Below are positions 42,261 to 52,093 of a stretch of 64,000 nucleotides of DNA, piece by piece (the stretch's first letter is position 1; every line of letters starts with the position of its first letter). The stretch lies in assembly GCF_024347135.1 (NCBI RefSeq), contig NZ_AP024907.1:3339001-3403000 (forward strand), in the 5' to 3' direction. A model generated the notes under the pieces. The model did no database searches and was not told the DNA's origin. It saw nothing but the letters and a program-made list of their open reading frames with translations. This DNA comes from Vibrio spartinae (GTDB lineage Bacteria > Pseudomonadota > Gammaproteobacteria > Enterobacterales > Vibrionaceae). A program made the translations under genes and the position numbers.

Positions 42261-43286
42261 ATGCACATGCAATATCCAATATCTCCGCCACAATTTCAGC
42301 AACACTTGATCGATTGGCAACGCGCCCATGGGCGTCATGATTTGCCGTGGCAACAGAATCCATCCCCGTACCGTGTTCTTGTTTCTGAAGTGATGCTGCA
42401 ACAGACTCAGGTGGTGACGGTCATTCCTTACTTCGAACGTTGGATGACGAGTTTCCCGACTATCGAAGCGCTCGCCAGCGCAACAGAAGATGAGGTCATG
42501 AATCATTGGCAAGGTTTGGGCTATTATTCCCGGGCCAGAAATCTGCGCAAAGCGGCCCAATACATCATGGCACACCATCAGGGGCAATTCCCCGAATCTC
42601 TCGCAGCACTGCTGGATATTCCCGGTGTCGGACGCTATACGGCCGGGGCGATTCGTTCATTTGCTTATGACCGCTACGGCCCCATTGTTGATGGGAACGT
42701 CAAACGGCTGTTTTGCCGGTTTTTTGCCCTCGATGGTGTCCCGGGGACTTCTGCGGTTGATAAACAACTCTGGCAACTGGCTGAGACATTCACGCCAGAG
42801 ACTGATAACCGTGTGTTTGCTCAGGGCTTACTCGATATTGGTGCCACTATTTGTAAACCCAAAAATCCCAATTGCGAACATTGTTGTTTCCAGAAAACGT
42901 GTCTGGCTTTCAAATATGACAGAGTTCAAACATTACCAACGCCAAAACCGAAGAAGACGATTCCAACCAAAGCCGGGCAATTTCTATGGGTTGAGTCGGA
43001 CAATAAGATTCTGCTGGAAAAACGGGCCAGCGATGGGATTTGGGGCGCACTCTGGTGTCTGCCACAGATTCACCTACAACCCGAACAGTTCGGTGAGCAT
43101 ATGCAGCTCAAAGGAACCTTCAAACACACATTCACCCACTATAAGCTGGATGCCAATGTGTGGATGATCGACCGTTTAGGGGTCATGGAACCCCAATTAC
43201 AGTGGGTCGAAAAAAGTAAAGTGTTCAACCTCGGACTCCCCACTCCGATAAAAAAATTCCTGACCCGTCACCTTGAGGGCTGCTGA
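42261..43286 (+). CDS. mutY: A/G-specific adenine DNA glycosylase MutY
   Basis: A 341-residue base-excision enzyme that removes adenine paired with 8-oxoguanine. The helix-hairpin-helix region reads LLDIPGVGRYTAGAI, with the catalytic Asp in YGPIVDGNVKRLF. Four cysteines of the iron-sulfur cluster are spaced C-x6-C-x2-C-x5-C (CKPKNPNCEHCCFQKTC). A C-terminal NUDIX-like 8-oxoG recognition domain follows (LLEKRASDGIWGALWCLP). The start at 42261 gives the usual length; the frame is open 41 codons upstream. yggX follows 69 bases downstream and mltC after it. Confidence 0.95.
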   Translation: MHMQYPISPPQFQQHLIDWQRAHGRHDLPWQQNPSPYRVLVSEVMLQQTQVVTVIPYFERWMTSFPTIEALASATEDEVMNHWQGLGYYSRARNLRKAAQYIMAHHQGQFPESLAALLDIPGVGRYTAGAIRSFAYDRYGPIVDGNVKRLFCRFFALDGVPGTSAVDKQLWQLAETFTPETDNRVFAQGLLDIGATICKPKNPNCEHCCFQKTCLAFKYDRVQTLPTPKPKKTIPTKAGQFLWVESDNKILLEKRASDGIWGALWCLPQIHLQPEQFGEHMQLKGTFKHTFTHYKLDANVWMIDRLGVMEPQLQWVEKSKVFNLGLPTPIKKFLTRHLEGC

Positions 43287-43355
43287 AGTGGCAGGAAATG
43301 GGACTCTCTGGTATAACATCAGTAGTTTTTAACTCCGAACAATGAGGATATCCTT

Positions 43356-43631
43356 ATGGGTCGCACTGTTTTTTGTGCACGTTTGAAGAAAGAAGCCGAA
43401 GGGCTGGATTTTCAACTTTATCCCGGTGAATTAGGGAAAAAAATTTTTAACAACATCTCTAAAGAAGCTTGGGCAGCGTGGCAGCATAAACAGACCATGC
43501 TCATTAATGAAAAGAAACTGAATATGATGGATCCAGAGCATCGCCAGTTGCTTGAAACAGAGATGGTGAATTTTCTGTTTGAAGGGAAAGAGGTCCACAT
43601 CGAAGGATATACACCACCAAGTGAGTCATAA
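43356..43631 (+). CDS. yggX: Fe(2+)-trafficking protein YggX
   Basis: A 91-residue small cytosolic protein that protects iron-sulfur clusters from oxidative damage. It starts [19 protein letters not shown] with the conserved Cys7 and contains [22 protein letters not shown] and MVNFLFEG, all diagnostic. AGGA lies eight bases before the ATG. It lies between mutY and mltC, the classical order. Confidence 0.96.
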   Translation: MGRTVFCARLKKEAEGLDFQLYPGELGKKIFNNISKEAWAAWQHKQTMLINEKKLNMMDPEHRQLLETEMVNFLFEGKEVHIEGYTPPSES

Positions 43632-43695
43632 GTTGTTGTTCACACAGTCACCATTCACGGTGATTGTGTGAGTGTTTCCCGTACAGGTACCATGG

Positions 43696-44907
43696 ATGAC
43701 CAATCTGATTCGACACTTTTTTTCAATGTTCAGCTTAACGCACAGCGTTTCTCTCAGGCAGCGAACGACCCGACTCAGCACTCTGATCTTGTGTGTAATT
43801 CCGCTCTTAACCAGCGGTTGTAGCCGTGAGTTGATCGAAAAAATATACGATGTGAATTACGAACCGACCAATCGGTTTGCCAAACATTTAGCCCCCCTCC
43901 CCGGCCAGTTTATGAAAGATGCGGCAGCATTAAATGCCCTCATCAGCAGCTTCACCGGCAAAATAGAACATCGCTGGGGAACCAAAGAAGTTAAAATTGC
44001 CGGCAAAACAAACTACGTGAAATATATCGATGACTATCGCAGCCGTGCCGATGTCAATTTCAATCAAGGACAAATCACCGTCGCAACGGTCGCAACGACC
44101 GAGCCGTTAGTCCATTTGAAGAAAGCGATCATCACCACTCTCCTGACCCCGGATGACCCCAAGCATGTCGATTTATTCTCATCCGAGAAAATCGTCCTCA
44201 AAGGGAAACCGTTTCTTTATCAACAAGTAGTCGATCAAGATCATAAGGCGATCCAGTGGAGCTGGCGAGCCAATCGATTTGCCGATTACCTGATCAAAAA
44301 TAAGTTACAAGTCAAACAAGTCGATTTTAAAAAATCTTACTATGTCGAAATCCCGATGGTGGAAGATCAAGTTGAAATTCGCAGCTATAAGTATGCTGAT
44401 ATTATCCGCCGGGCCGCTCGAAAATATGGTATTCCGGAAGACCTGATTTACGCCATTATCAAGACTGAGAGCAGTTTCAATCCTTACGCTGTGAGCTGGG
44501 CCAACGCTTATGGCTTGATGCAAGTCGTGCCGAAGACCGCAGGAAAAGATGTCTTTCAACGGATCAAAAAGCGCTCAGGACAACCCTCTCCTGAATATCT
44601 GTTTAATCCAGAAAACAATATTGATACCGGAACCGCCTATTTCTATATTTTAAAACATAACTATTTGAATTCAGTCGCCAATTCACTGTCTCTCGAATAC
44701 AGTATGATTTCTGCATATAACGGGGGCGCCGGTGGTGTACTCCGAACATTCAGCCGCAATAGAAAGACGGCACTGAGTAAAATCAATCGCCTAAAACCTA
44801 ACCAAGTTTATTGGGCGCTGACGAAAAAACATCCGAACGCAGAGTCACGTCGCTATCTGGAAAAAGTGACGCACTACAAACAGATGTTTAATTCGGGGAA
44901 ACTATAA
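43696..44907 (+). CDS. mltC: Membrane-bound lytic murein transglycosylase C
   Basis: An outer-membrane lipoprotein that cleaves peptidoglycan glycan strands to 1,6-anhydromuramyl products. The lipobox LLTSGC follows a long hydrophilic N-terminus, an MltC-specific domain spans about residues 35-220, and the SLT domain follows: IIKTESSFNPYAVS with catalytic Glu, NAYGLMQVVPKTAG and SAYNGGAGGVLR. The start is uncertain: ATG at 43696 with AGG nine bases upstream is used here; a GTG at 43672 or an ATG at 43726 are alternatives. It ends the mutY-yggX-mltC group and is followed by the tRNA cluster. Confidence 0.93.
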   Translation: MTNLIRHFFSMFSLTHSVSLRQRTTRLSTLILCVIPLLTSGCSRELIEKIYDVNYEPTNRFAKHLAPLPGQFMKDAAALNALISSFTGKIEHRWGTKEVKIAGKTNYVKYIDDYRSRADVNFNQGQITVATVATTEPLVHLKKAIITTLLTPDDPKHVDLFSSEKIVLKGKPFLYQQVVDQDHKAIQWSWRANRFADYLIKNKLQVKQVDFKKSYYVEIPMVEDQVEIRSYKYADIIRRAARKYGIPEDLIYAIIKTESSFNPYAVSWANAYGLMQVVPKTAGKDVFQRIKKRSGQPSPEYLFNPENNIDTGTAYFYILKHNYLNSVANSLSLEYSMISAYNGGAGGVLRTFSRNRKTALSKINRLKPNQVYWALTKKHPNAESRRYLEKVTHYKQMFNSGKL

Positions 44908-45001
44908 ATCAATCTTGCATGTTTGAACCGCTTGGATTGTGAACAACAAGGTTAAAAACCATGCAAACAGTCACTTTTTTCATAGAAACATGAAAAACTA
45001 G

Positions 45002-45030
45002 TTGACGATTGGCGTGTAAATCCGTTTAAT
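45002..45030 (+). promoter_or_regulatory. Promoter of tRNA cluster 1
   Basis: TTGACG at 45002-45007 and TTTAAT at 45025-45030 are separated by 17 bases, a near-ideal sigma-70 promoter. The GC-rich discriminator AGCGCTCC that follows is typical of stringently controlled stable-RNA promoters. The first tRNA starts 12 bases after the -10 element. Confidence 0.8.
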
Positions 45031-45041
45031 AGCGCTCCGTT

Positions 45042-45117
45042 GCCCGGATAGCTCAGTCGGTAGAGCAGGGGATTGAAAATCCCCGTGTCGGTGGTTCGAT
45101 TCCGCCTCCGGGCACCA
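45042..45117 (+). tRNA. tRNA-Phe (GAA)
   Basis: A 76-base cloverleaf with acceptor GCCCGGA/TCCGGGC, anticodon loop TTGAAAA (GAA), T-loop GGTTCGATTCC and encoded CCA. First gene of cluster 1. Confidence 0.97.
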
Positions 45118-45195
45118 TAATTCATTTAATCTGGTGTTGTAGATACCTGATTAAATAAAAGTAAGAAAAAGAAAAGCATTGAGAATAAATATTGT

Positions 45196-45271
<76 letters not shown>

Positions 45272-45281
45272 TTTATTCCAT

Positions 45282-45357
45282 GCCTCGATAGCTCAGTCGG
45301 TAGAGCAGGGGATTGAAAATCCCCGTGTCGGTGGTTCGATTCCGCCTCGAGGCACCA
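45282..45357 (+). tRNA. tRNA-Phe (GAA), acceptor-stem variant
   Basis: Identical to the other tRNA-Phe genes except in the acceptor stem, which reads GCCTCGA/TCGAGGC. Two base pairs (positions 4 and 5) are exchanged with full compensation, so the stem is preserved. Encoded CCA is present. Confidence 0.97.
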
Positions 45358-45362
45358 TCTTT

Positions 45363-45438
45363 TCCCCCTTAGTTCAGTTGGTAGAACGGCGGACTGTTAA
45401 TCCGTATGTCGCAGGTTCGAGTCCCGCAGGGGGAGCCA
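45363..45438 (+). tRNA. tRNA-Asn (GTT)
   Basis: A 76-base cloverleaf with acceptor TCCCCCT/AGGGGGA, anticodon GTT in CTGTTAA, and encoded CCA after discriminator G. Last gene of cluster 1. Confidence 0.97.
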
Positions 45439-45448
45439 TTTTCAAGAA

Positions 45449-45476
45449 GCCACAGCGTTTGCTGTGGTTTTTTTTT
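45449..45476 (+). terminator. Terminator of tRNA cluster 1
   Basis: GCCACAGC and GCTGTGGT pair around GTTT, followed by a run of nine T. It lies 10 bases after tRNA-Asn. Confidence 0.92.
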
Positions 45477-45784
45477 GCCTCAGTCATGCGATTTATCATC
45501 ATGATGCTTTACCGTTGCCCCCTCCTCTTCTCTCTTATTTTTACATCACCGGAGAAACAGTCAGCCACTTTTTGGGTACTCTGATTGACTTAACCGAAAC
45601 AAGCATCGTTATCCATCTTCAAGCAGCCGTCATCCCCCTGAAGATTCTGGTTTTGCACCGCAACGACACCTATCTTTTTCTCATTTTTATCCTATCATCT
45701 TCTGATAAAATATGGCTTTAAGCCTGTATTTCTGGGGAACCTGGGTATAAAAGCAACAAACGATACTTTTTTTGCATTTTATTG
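45477..45784. other. Spacer between the two tRNA clusters
   Basis: About 300 bases with no supported gene. Small frames exist on both strands, but none has a ribosome-binding site or recognisable product. It ends at the promoter of cluster 2. Confidence 0.6.
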
Positions 45785-45813
45785 TTGACCTTGTCTGAGA
45801 AAAACTTTTTAAT
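45785..45813 (+). promoter_or_regulatory. Promoter of tRNA cluster 2
   Basis: TTGACC at 45785-45790 and TTTAAT at 45808-45813 are again 17 bases apart. The same TTTAAT -10 box and a C-rich discriminator (ACACCCC) are used as in cluster 1, so the clusters are separate but similarly controlled units. Confidence 0.78.
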
Positions 45814-45823
45814 ACACCCCGTT

Positions 45824-45899
45824 GCCCGGATAGCTCAGTCGGTAGAGCAGGGGATTGAAAATCCCCGTGTCGGTGGTTCGATTCCGCCTCCGGGCACCA
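45824..45899 (+). tRNA. tRNA-Phe (GAA)
   Basis: Identical over its 76 bases to the tRNA-Phe at 45042. First gene of cluster 2. Confidence 0.97.
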
Positions 45900-45922
45900 C
45901 AAATTATTTGAAAATGATCATT

Positions 45923-45998
<76 letters not shown>

Positions 45999-46034
45999 TC
46001 ATTTTCATCAGACAGTAATGTCTTAAAGGTTTAT

Positions 46035-46110
46035 TCCCCCTTAGTTCAGTTGGTAGAACGGCGGACTGTTAATCCGTATGTCGCAGGTTCGAGTCCCGCA
46101 GGGGGAGCCA
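46035..46110 (+). tRNA. tRNA-Asn (GTT)
   Basis: Identical over 76 bases to the tRNA-Asn at 45363, with encoded CCA. Confidence 0.97.
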
Positions 46111-46121
46111 TATTTTATATC

Positions 46122-46197
<76 letters not shown>

Positions 46198-46232
46198 TAT
46201 TTTGTATAGACAGCGATGTCTTAAAAGTTTAT

Positions 46233-46308
46233 TCCCCCTTAGTTCAGTTGGTAGAACGGCGGACTGTTAATCCGTATGTCGCAGGTTCGAGTCCCGCAGG
46301 GGGAGCCA
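46233..46308 (+). tRNA. tRNA-Asn (GTT)
   Basis: A third identical tRNA-Asn. The spacer before it (AGACAG...ATGTCTTAAA...GTTTATT) closely resembles the one before the Asn gene at 46035, which suggests a Thr-Asn unit was duplicated. Confidence 0.97.
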
Positions 46309-46314
46309 CTTTCC

Positions 46315-46346
46315 AAAAGCCACAGCAAATGCTGTGGCTTTTTTGG
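46315..46346. terminator. Terminator of tRNA cluster 2
   Basis: AAAAGCCACAGC and GCTGTGGCTTTTTT pair around AAAT. A-runs and T-runs on both sides allow it to end the tRNA unit (plus) and djlA (minus), which converge here. Confidence 0.9.
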
Positions 46347-46375
46347 TTTTATATTGGTTTCATCCTGAAATGAGC

Positions 46376-47227
46376 TTAAAAGCCTTTGGCCTTTTTGATC
46401 AGATCATAAGCCTGTTGGATTTCTTGTGATTTTTCTTTCGCCATCGTCATCATTTCCGGAGGCAAACCTTTCGCCATCAGTTTATCGGGGTGATGTTCAT
46501 TCATCAGCTTCCGATATGCTCTTTTTATCGTTTTTGCATCTGCGCTTTCATCAACACCCAGCACATCATATGCATCGCTCAGATGGTTCGAGGCATAGGA
46601 TTGCCCGAAACTGCCCTGCTGATGGTTTTGATAGCTTTCTTGGCCTGAATCCGCATGATGTTGAAATCGAAAAGCCGCTTCCTGCATTCTCAGCCGTTGC
46701 TCAAGCTGCGCTTCTGAGAATGCCAGTCCTCTGGCAATTTTATGCAAAATATCGCGTTCACTCGGATGCAGTTCTCCATCGGCAAAGGCAGCGGAAATCT
46801 GTAATTCTAGAAAAAATTGAATTAAATCACGTCGCCCACCGGTTGAACGCATCACCTGCTCAAGCACTTCTTCCAAAGGAAAACCCGACTCTTTTCCTTC
46901 ACGAAACGCCTCCTGTGCCGAGCGTTGCTGCGCGTCGTTCAGATTCATCCGATCCATCATGATCGTTGCTAGACGAATCTCTTCTTTCGTCACCTTGCCC
47001 TTGGCTTTGGCGACATGCCCCATCACTGAGAAAGCGGCACGAAAGAACTCATCTTGACGCTCTTCCTGAGATGCGCCCCCATTCCCCCCAACTGAGAATG
47101 GTGCCCCTTGATACTGTCTTCGGGCTTTATCAAACTGATGCCCAAGAAAAAGCCCGAAAATGGCCCCTAGAGGACCACCCAGCAATAAGCCAAAAAAAGT
47201 ACCCAAAATTTTGCCGAAAATATGCAT
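46376..47227 (-). CDS. djlA: Co-chaperone DjlA
   Basis: A 283-residue inner-membrane J-domain protein that stimulates DnaK and affects envelope stress signalling. An N-terminal Gly-rich transmembrane segment (GKILGTFFGLLLGGPLGAIFG) is followed by a TerB-like helical domain (about 50-180), a Gln/Ser-rich linker and a C-terminal J domain (about 215-283) with the HPD motif in NEHHPDKL. The length is normal. It is divergent from lptD across 146 bases, the same pairing as in E. coli. Confidence 0.95.
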   Translation of the reverse strand: MHIFGKILGTFFGLLLGGPLGAIFGLFLGHQFDKARRQYQGAPFSVGGNGGASQEERQDEFFRAAFSVMGHVAKAKGKVTKEEIRLATIMMDRMNLNDAQQRSAQEAFREGKESGFPLEEVLEQVMRSTGGRRDLIQFFLELQISAAFADGELHPSERDILHKIARGLAFSEAQLEQRLRMQEAAFRFQHHADSGQESYQNHQQGSFGQSYASNHLSDAYDVLGVDESADAKTIKRAYRKLMNEHHPDKLMAKGLPPEMMTMAKEKSQEIQQAYDLIKKAKGF

Positions 47228-47373
47228 TATTGACTCTCATTCAATGAATTTTTTACGAGTTGCGCAGTCTACTAGTGCTGTATGATTGAATTTCTATTAT
47301 GATTAGAGACATTTTTAGTTCAACTGATGCTGATCATCCGAATCAACTCAATTTAACAGGATAACACAACTAG

Positions 47374-49686
47374 ATGTCAGACTTTCCTCGTTCGTTGCTA
47401 GCTGCTTCGATCTGTGCAGCGCTTTTTATCCCATATAGTTATGCAGAAACAGCTCCGCAAAGCAATACGGTTACTATCGGTCAGTGCCGTGCCGGAGACA
47501 TCGAACCAACCAACCAGAATGAGCAACCCATTAATGTTGAAGCGGATAAGCTCGAAGCAGTGAATGGCGATAAAGCGACATATGTTGGTAATGTTGTCGT
47601 AGTCCAGGGCAAAAAACGGATGACTGCCGATACCGTCACCCTGCACCAAAAAGATAACATTGTGGTCGCACAAGGGAATGTCAAGTTCGATGATGGTGAA
47701 GTTCAAGCGGTCTCTGAGCGGGCAATCAATGACCTCAACACCGATAAGTTGACTCTGGAAAAAACCAACTATCATTTTCTCTGCCAGCCGGGTCGGGGAG
47801 ATGCGGTTTATATCGCCAAAACAGGTCAGGCGATGTATGAAATAGAAGACGGTTCGATCACGTCCTGTCCTGACGGAGATAATGCTTGGCGTTTAAAAGC
47901 CTCTAGTATTTCGATTGATCAGAATGAAGAAACCGCAACATTTTATAATCCTCGTATGGAAGTACTGGGAGTCCCCCTGCTCTATTTACCATTACTCAAT
48001 GTGCCGATTGGAAATACACGGAAAACCGGATTTCTTTATCCGACATTTTCTTTCGGTTCAAAGGACGGCTTTCAACTCAATGTCCCGATCTACTGGAACC
48101 TTGCCCCCAACTATGATTTGCAGACCAACCTGAACTACATGGAAAACCGGGGAACACAGCTGAACAGCCATTTTCGCTATTTGAATACTTTCGGAAGTGG
48201 CAATATCAGCTACGAATATCTGCCGGATGATAAAAAATATCCGGAAAAAGATGACCGCTGGGGATTCCAGCTCACTCACGCCGGTATTTATGATCAATCT
48301 TGGGCACTAGCGATCAATTACGCCGAAGTGAGTGATATCGATTATTTTTCAGATCTAGGTTCAGAAATAGGAACCCGACAAGATGGTCAGTTAACCCAAG
48401 AAGCAAGCGTCAGTTACCGTTCAACCGACTGGGATCTTTCTTTGCTCACCCGGGATTTCCAAATCCTGACAGAGACTGGCAATCAACCGTACAAATTAAT
48501 GCCTCAGGTTGCATTTAACTATTACGCCCCTGAGCTGATGCGTTATCTTGATTTTGATCTCATTAGCCATGTGTCAAGATTCGATACCGATGAAAATGAC
48601 GCACCTTCGGCAACCCGAGTCCATATTGAACCGGGTATCAAGATTCCGTTCGGGGCCACTTGGGGAACCTGGACAACAGAGGCTCGATTACTTTCAACCT
48701 ATTATCGACAAGATTTAGAAGGGGTCGATGCTTCAAAGGGCTATAAAGAAAATGTGTCCAGAGATATTCCTGAATTTCGCTCGAATGTCGGCCTGAACCT
48801 TGAGCGGGATACCGTCGTTTTAGATGGTTATACACAAACGTTGGAACCTCAGGTGCAATATCTTTATATTCCCAAAAGAGATCAAAGCGACATAGCCCGT
48901 TACGATACAACCCTGTTACAGACCGACTACTATGGTCTGTTCCGAAGCCGTAAATACGGTAGCGTTGACTTTATCGCCCCGGCGAACCAAATTAGCTATG
49001 GGGCAGCCTCGCGCTTTTTCGATGACCAATATAAAGAACGCTTGAATATCGCTTTTGGCCAGATATTTTATTTGGATAAGGGTCTGAAAGATAACTTGAA
49101 TCGTTCAACGACAGAAAACTCAGATTATTCAGCTTGGGCTGTAGAAATGGATTTCAACTATGACGATACGCTGTTCTATCATGGGGGTATCCAATATGAC
49201 GTTGACACGTCTCGTGTACAATTGTCGAACAGTACCCTTGAATACCGACATGATAAAGGCTTTATCCAGACGAACTACCGTTATGTCACCCAAGAGTATA
49301 TTGAGGATACCGTCGGTGACACTCTGGACGTCAATTCTCTGACCAAAGATGGTATTTCCCAACTCGGTGTTGTTGCACAATATAACCTCAGCCCGAAATG
49401 GCAAACAAAGGCGCTCTACTATTATGATCTCACCACAGATAATCAATTAGAGTGGCAGGCCAACCTGACTTATATCTCTGACTGTTGGTTTATCGGCCTG
49501 ACATACAGTCGGGAACTGGATAAATGGACACCGTCATTCCAACAATATCCTGATGCCGAAGCAAGATATGAGAACAATCTGAGTGTCAATATTGGCATTA
49601 TCGGCTTAGGAACGAATATGACACATAACAATGAACTAACGTCGAATGCAATTGGTTATGGACGCCCCTTTGTGCTAAGTAACTAA
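47374..49686 (+). CDS. lptD: LPS-assembly outer-membrane protein LptD
   Basis: A 770-residue essential outer-membrane barrel that inserts lipopolysaccharide into the outer leaflet with LptE. Signal peptide ends near residue 24 (PYSYA). An OstA-like periplasmic jellyroll follows (INVEADKLEAVNGDKATYVGNV ... ADTVTLHQKDN), then the barrel with repeated aromatic strands (VPLLYLPLLNVPIGNTRKTGF is its typical opening). The conserved Cys pairs appear at GQCRAGD, FLCQPG, ITSCPDG and near the end at SDCWFIG. It starts the lptD-surA-pdxA-rsmA-apaG-apaH set. Confidence 0.96.
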   Translation: MSDFPRSLLAASICAALFIPYSYAETAPQSNTVTIGQCRAGDIEPTNQNEQPINVEADKLEAVNGDKATYVGNVVVVQGKKRMTADTVTLHQKDNIVVAQGNVKFDDGEVQAVSERAINDLNTDKLTLEKTNYHFLCQPGRGDAVYIAKTGQAMYEIEDGSITSCPDGDNAWRLKASSISIDQNEETATFYNPRMEVLGVPLLYLPLLNVPIGNTRKTGFLYPTFSFGSKDGFQLNVPIYWNLAPNYDLQTNLNYMENRGTQLNSHFRYLNTFGSGNISYEYLPDDKKYPEKDDRWGFQLTHAGIYDQSWALAINYAEVSDIDYFSDLGSEIGTRQDGQLTQEASVSYRSTDWDLSLLTRDFQILTETGNQPYKLMPQVAFNYYAPELMRYLDFDLISHVSRFDTDENDAPSATRVHIEPGIKIPFGATWGTWTTEARLLSTYYRQDLEGVDASKGYKENVSRDIPEFRSNVGLNLERDTVVLDGYTQTLEPQVQYLYIPKRDQSDIARYDTTLLQTDYYGLFRSRKYGSVDFIAPANQISYGAASRFFDDQYKERLNIAFGQIFYLDKGLKDNLNRSTTENSDYSAWAVEMDFNYDDTLFYHGGIQYDVDTSRVQLSNSTLEYRHDKGFIQTNYRYVTQEYIEDTVGDTLDVNSLTKDGISQLGVVAQYNLSPKWQTKALYYYDLTTDNQLEWQANLTYISDCWFIGLTYSRELDKWTPSFQQYPDAEARYENNLSVNIGIIGLGTNMTHNNELTSNAIGYGRPFVLSN

Positions 49687-49815
49687 TCACCAGCAGCAAT
49701 ACAGCAATAACGCGGCTGTCGAGCTCATTCGTTGGGTTCATCTCGGTGTTTGTAAATCATTATATTTTTGAACAACAAGTGGCATGCATGATATGCCCAA
49801 TCAATAGGATTCTCG

Positions 49816-51108
49816 ATGAAACTGTGGCAATACTTTCTAATCACAATCATCAGCCTTTATAGTCTGAACATTAGCGCAACCCCGGTCGAACTTGATCGTA
49901 TCGCCGTGATTGTCAATGACAGTGCGATTTTAACCAGTGATATCGACACGGAGATGAAGCTGTTTAAAGCAAATGCAACGCATCATCATCAAACCCTTCC
50001 GTCGGACAATGTTATTCGTGCACAGGTTATCGATAAACTCATTTCAGACACACTGCAAAAGCAGGAAGCTGACCGTATTGGGGTAAAAATTGACGACAGT
50101 CGTTTAAATCAGGCGATTGAAAAGATTGCCAAACAAAATGACCAAACAGTGCAGGAACTCAGAAAATCAATCGAACAGTCTGGCGTCAGCTACGGCACAT
50201 TCAGAGAAAAAATTCGTGATGAGATAGCCATTTCAGAAGCGCGTAATGCTCTCGTGCGCCGTCGAATTAATATTTTACCGGCAGAAGTAGATTCACTGGC
50301 AGATATTCTCAATCAAGAAACAGATACTTCCGTTCAGTACAAAATCAGCCATATTCAGCTCCGTATCGATAATGATAATGACAAATCAAAAGTCGAAGCA
50401 CTGGCAAAGTCGTTAGTCCGCCGGCTTGCCAAAGGCGAAAGCTTCAGAACATTGGCTCTTACCTATTCAAAAGGCCCCAAAGCGCTGCAAGGCGGTGACT
50501 GGGGCTGGATGAGAAAAGAAGAAATGCCGACCATTTTCGCGGATCAAATCAAGATGCAAAGTAAAGGGACGATTATTGGCCCATTCCGTAGTGGCGTCGG
50601 ACTCCACATTTTGAAAATTGATGACGTGAAAGGGCTACAAACCGTGTCCGTGACTGAAGTTAATGCGCGTCACATTCTGCTCAAACCCTCCATTATTTTA
50701 AGTGATGACGGTGCCAAAAAAGAGCTGAATTCTTTCATTCAGAAGATTCATAACAAAGAAGCGACTTTTGGTGAACTTGCTCAACAGTACAGTCAAGACC
50801 CGGGGTCTGCCTCACAGCAAGGCAAACTCGGCTATCAATCACCGGATATTTATGTACCGGAATTCAAACATCAGATCGAAACGCTGCCAGTAGGTCAAAT
50901 CAGTCAGCCATTTAAAACCGTTCACGGCTGGCATATTGTCGAAGTCTTGGGGCGCCGTCAGGTGGATAAAACTGATGCTGCGCAGAAAAATAAAGCTTAT
51001 CGAATTCTGTTCAATCGCAAATTTAATGAAGAATCCAGTACATGGATCCAAGAGTTAAAAGCGAGTGCCTTTATTGAACGACTCAAGGACAATTCGAATG
51101 ACAATTAA
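49816..51108 (+). CDS. surA: Periplasmic chaperone and peptidyl-prolyl isomerase SurA
   Basis: A 430-residue periplasmic chaperone for outer-membrane proteins, LptD included. Signal peptide ends near residue 21 (NISA). The N-terminal chaperone domain ([18 protein letters not shown]) is followed by two parvulin domains, the first around 175-275 ([10 protein letters not shown] ... [12 protein letters not shown]) and the second around 285-385 ([10 protein letters not shown] ... [15 protein letters not shown]). It lies between lptD and pdxA; its end overlaps pdxA by 11 bases. Confidence 0.96.
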   Translation: MKLWQYFLITIISLYSLNISATPVELDRIAVIVNDSAILTSDIDTEMKLFKANATHHHQTLPSDNVIRAQVIDKLISDTLQKQEADRIGVKIDDSRLNQAIEKIAKQNDQTVQELRKSIEQSGVSYGTFREKIRDEIAISEARNALVRRRINILPAEVDSLADILNQETDTSVQYKISHIQLRIDNDNDKSKVEALAKSLVRRLAKGESFRTLALTYSKGPKALQGGDWGWMRKEEMPTIFADQIKMQSKGTIIGPFRSGVGLHILKIDDVKGLQTVSVTEVNARHILLKPSIILSDDGAKKELNSFIQKIHNKEATFGELAQQYSQDPGSASQQGKLGYQSPDIYVPEFKHQIETLPVGQISQPFKTVHGWHIVEVLGRRQVDKTDAAQKNKAYRILFNRKFNEESSTWIQELKASAFIERLKDNSNDN

Positions 51109-52090
51109 GCGTATTATCGTCACAGCAGGAGAACCGGCGGGCATTGGTCCGGATCTGGTGCTGGCACTTTCTCAAGAAGATTGGTCACATCAAATCGTCG
51201 TCTGTGCAGATAAATCTCTGTTACAACAGCGAGCAACTCAGCTGGGTATCAAGGTTGAACTCAATGATTATGACCCGACCCAGCCTCCGGTTGTTCAAAA
51301 AGCCGGCTCGCTGGTGGTGGAACATATCGCGCTGGCAACTCCGGTTACCGCAGGACAACTCGATGAAGCCAATAGTCGCTACGTTCTGCAAACACTGGAA
51401 CGGGCGACAGAAGGATGCCTGAACGATGAATTTGATGCCGTCGTTACCGGCCCGGTTCATAAAGGCGTTATCAATCGTTCCGGGGTTGCCTTCAGCGGAC
51501 ATACCGAATTTTTTGCCGAAAAATCCAATACACCACTTGTGGTAATGATGCTCGCCACAGAAGGGCTTCGGGTTGCGTTGGTAACAACACACATTCCACT
51601 TGCGTATGTAGCCAAAGCCGTCACGACCGAGCGTCTCCAAAGTATTATTCGCATTCTCCATCACGACCTGAAAGAGAAATTTGCGATTGACGACCCACAT
51701 ATTTACGTGTGTGGACTCAATCCTCACGCCGGTGAAGACGGATGCTTAGGCAATGAAGAGATAGCAACAATCACGCCAGCGCTGAATATGTTAAGAGATG
51801 AGGAAAATATGCGCCTCACCGGGCCTCTACCGGCCGATACGATATTTCATGACAAGTACCTCGAGCAAGCTGATACAATTTTAGGCATGTACCATGATCA
51901 GGTGCTTCCTGTACTAAAATATAAAGGATTCAGCCGTTCGGTCAATATTACGCTGGGGCTGCCTTTTATCCGCACTTCGGTCGATCATGGTACCGCCTTG
52001 GATCTTGCAGGCACCGGGACTGCTGATACGGGCAGTTTAAAAACGGCTTTACAACAAGCTATCGAATTAGTAAATAAAAGAACAAAGTAG
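51098..52090 (+). CDS. pdxA: 4-hydroxythreonine-4-phosphate dehydrogenase PdxA
   Basis: A 330-residue NAD-dependent, metal-requiring enzyme of vitamin B6 synthesis. Motifs: [13 protein letters not shown] at the N-terminus, [53 protein letters not shown] and [15 protein letters not shown], which hold the metal-binding His residues. The ATG at 51098 starts inside the end of surA and gives the standard N-terminus ([11 protein letters not shown]). Co-transcribed with surA and rsmA. Confidence 0.96.
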   Translation: MTIKRIIVTAGEPAGIGPDLVLALSQEDWSHQIVVCADKSLLQQRATQLGIKVELNDYDPTQPPVVQKAGSLVVEHIALATPVTAGQLDEANSRYVLQTLERATEGCLNDEFDAVVTGPVHKGVINRSGVAFSGHTEFFAEKSNTPLVVMMLATEGLRVALVTTHIPLAYVAKAVTTERLQSIIRILHHDLKEKFAIDDPHIYVCGLNPHAGEDGCLGNEEIATITPALNMLRDEENMRLTGPLPADTIFHDKYLEQADTILGMYHDQVLPVLKYKGFSRSVNITLGLPFIRTSVDHGTALDLAGTGTADTGSLKTALQQAIELVNKRTK

Positions 52091-52093
52091 TTG

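Noticed and set aside
45687..45902. 71-codon minus-strand frame across tRNA-Phe in cluster 2
   Set aside because: It runs through a tRNA gene and a promoter and resembles the familiar spurious translations of tRNA genes.
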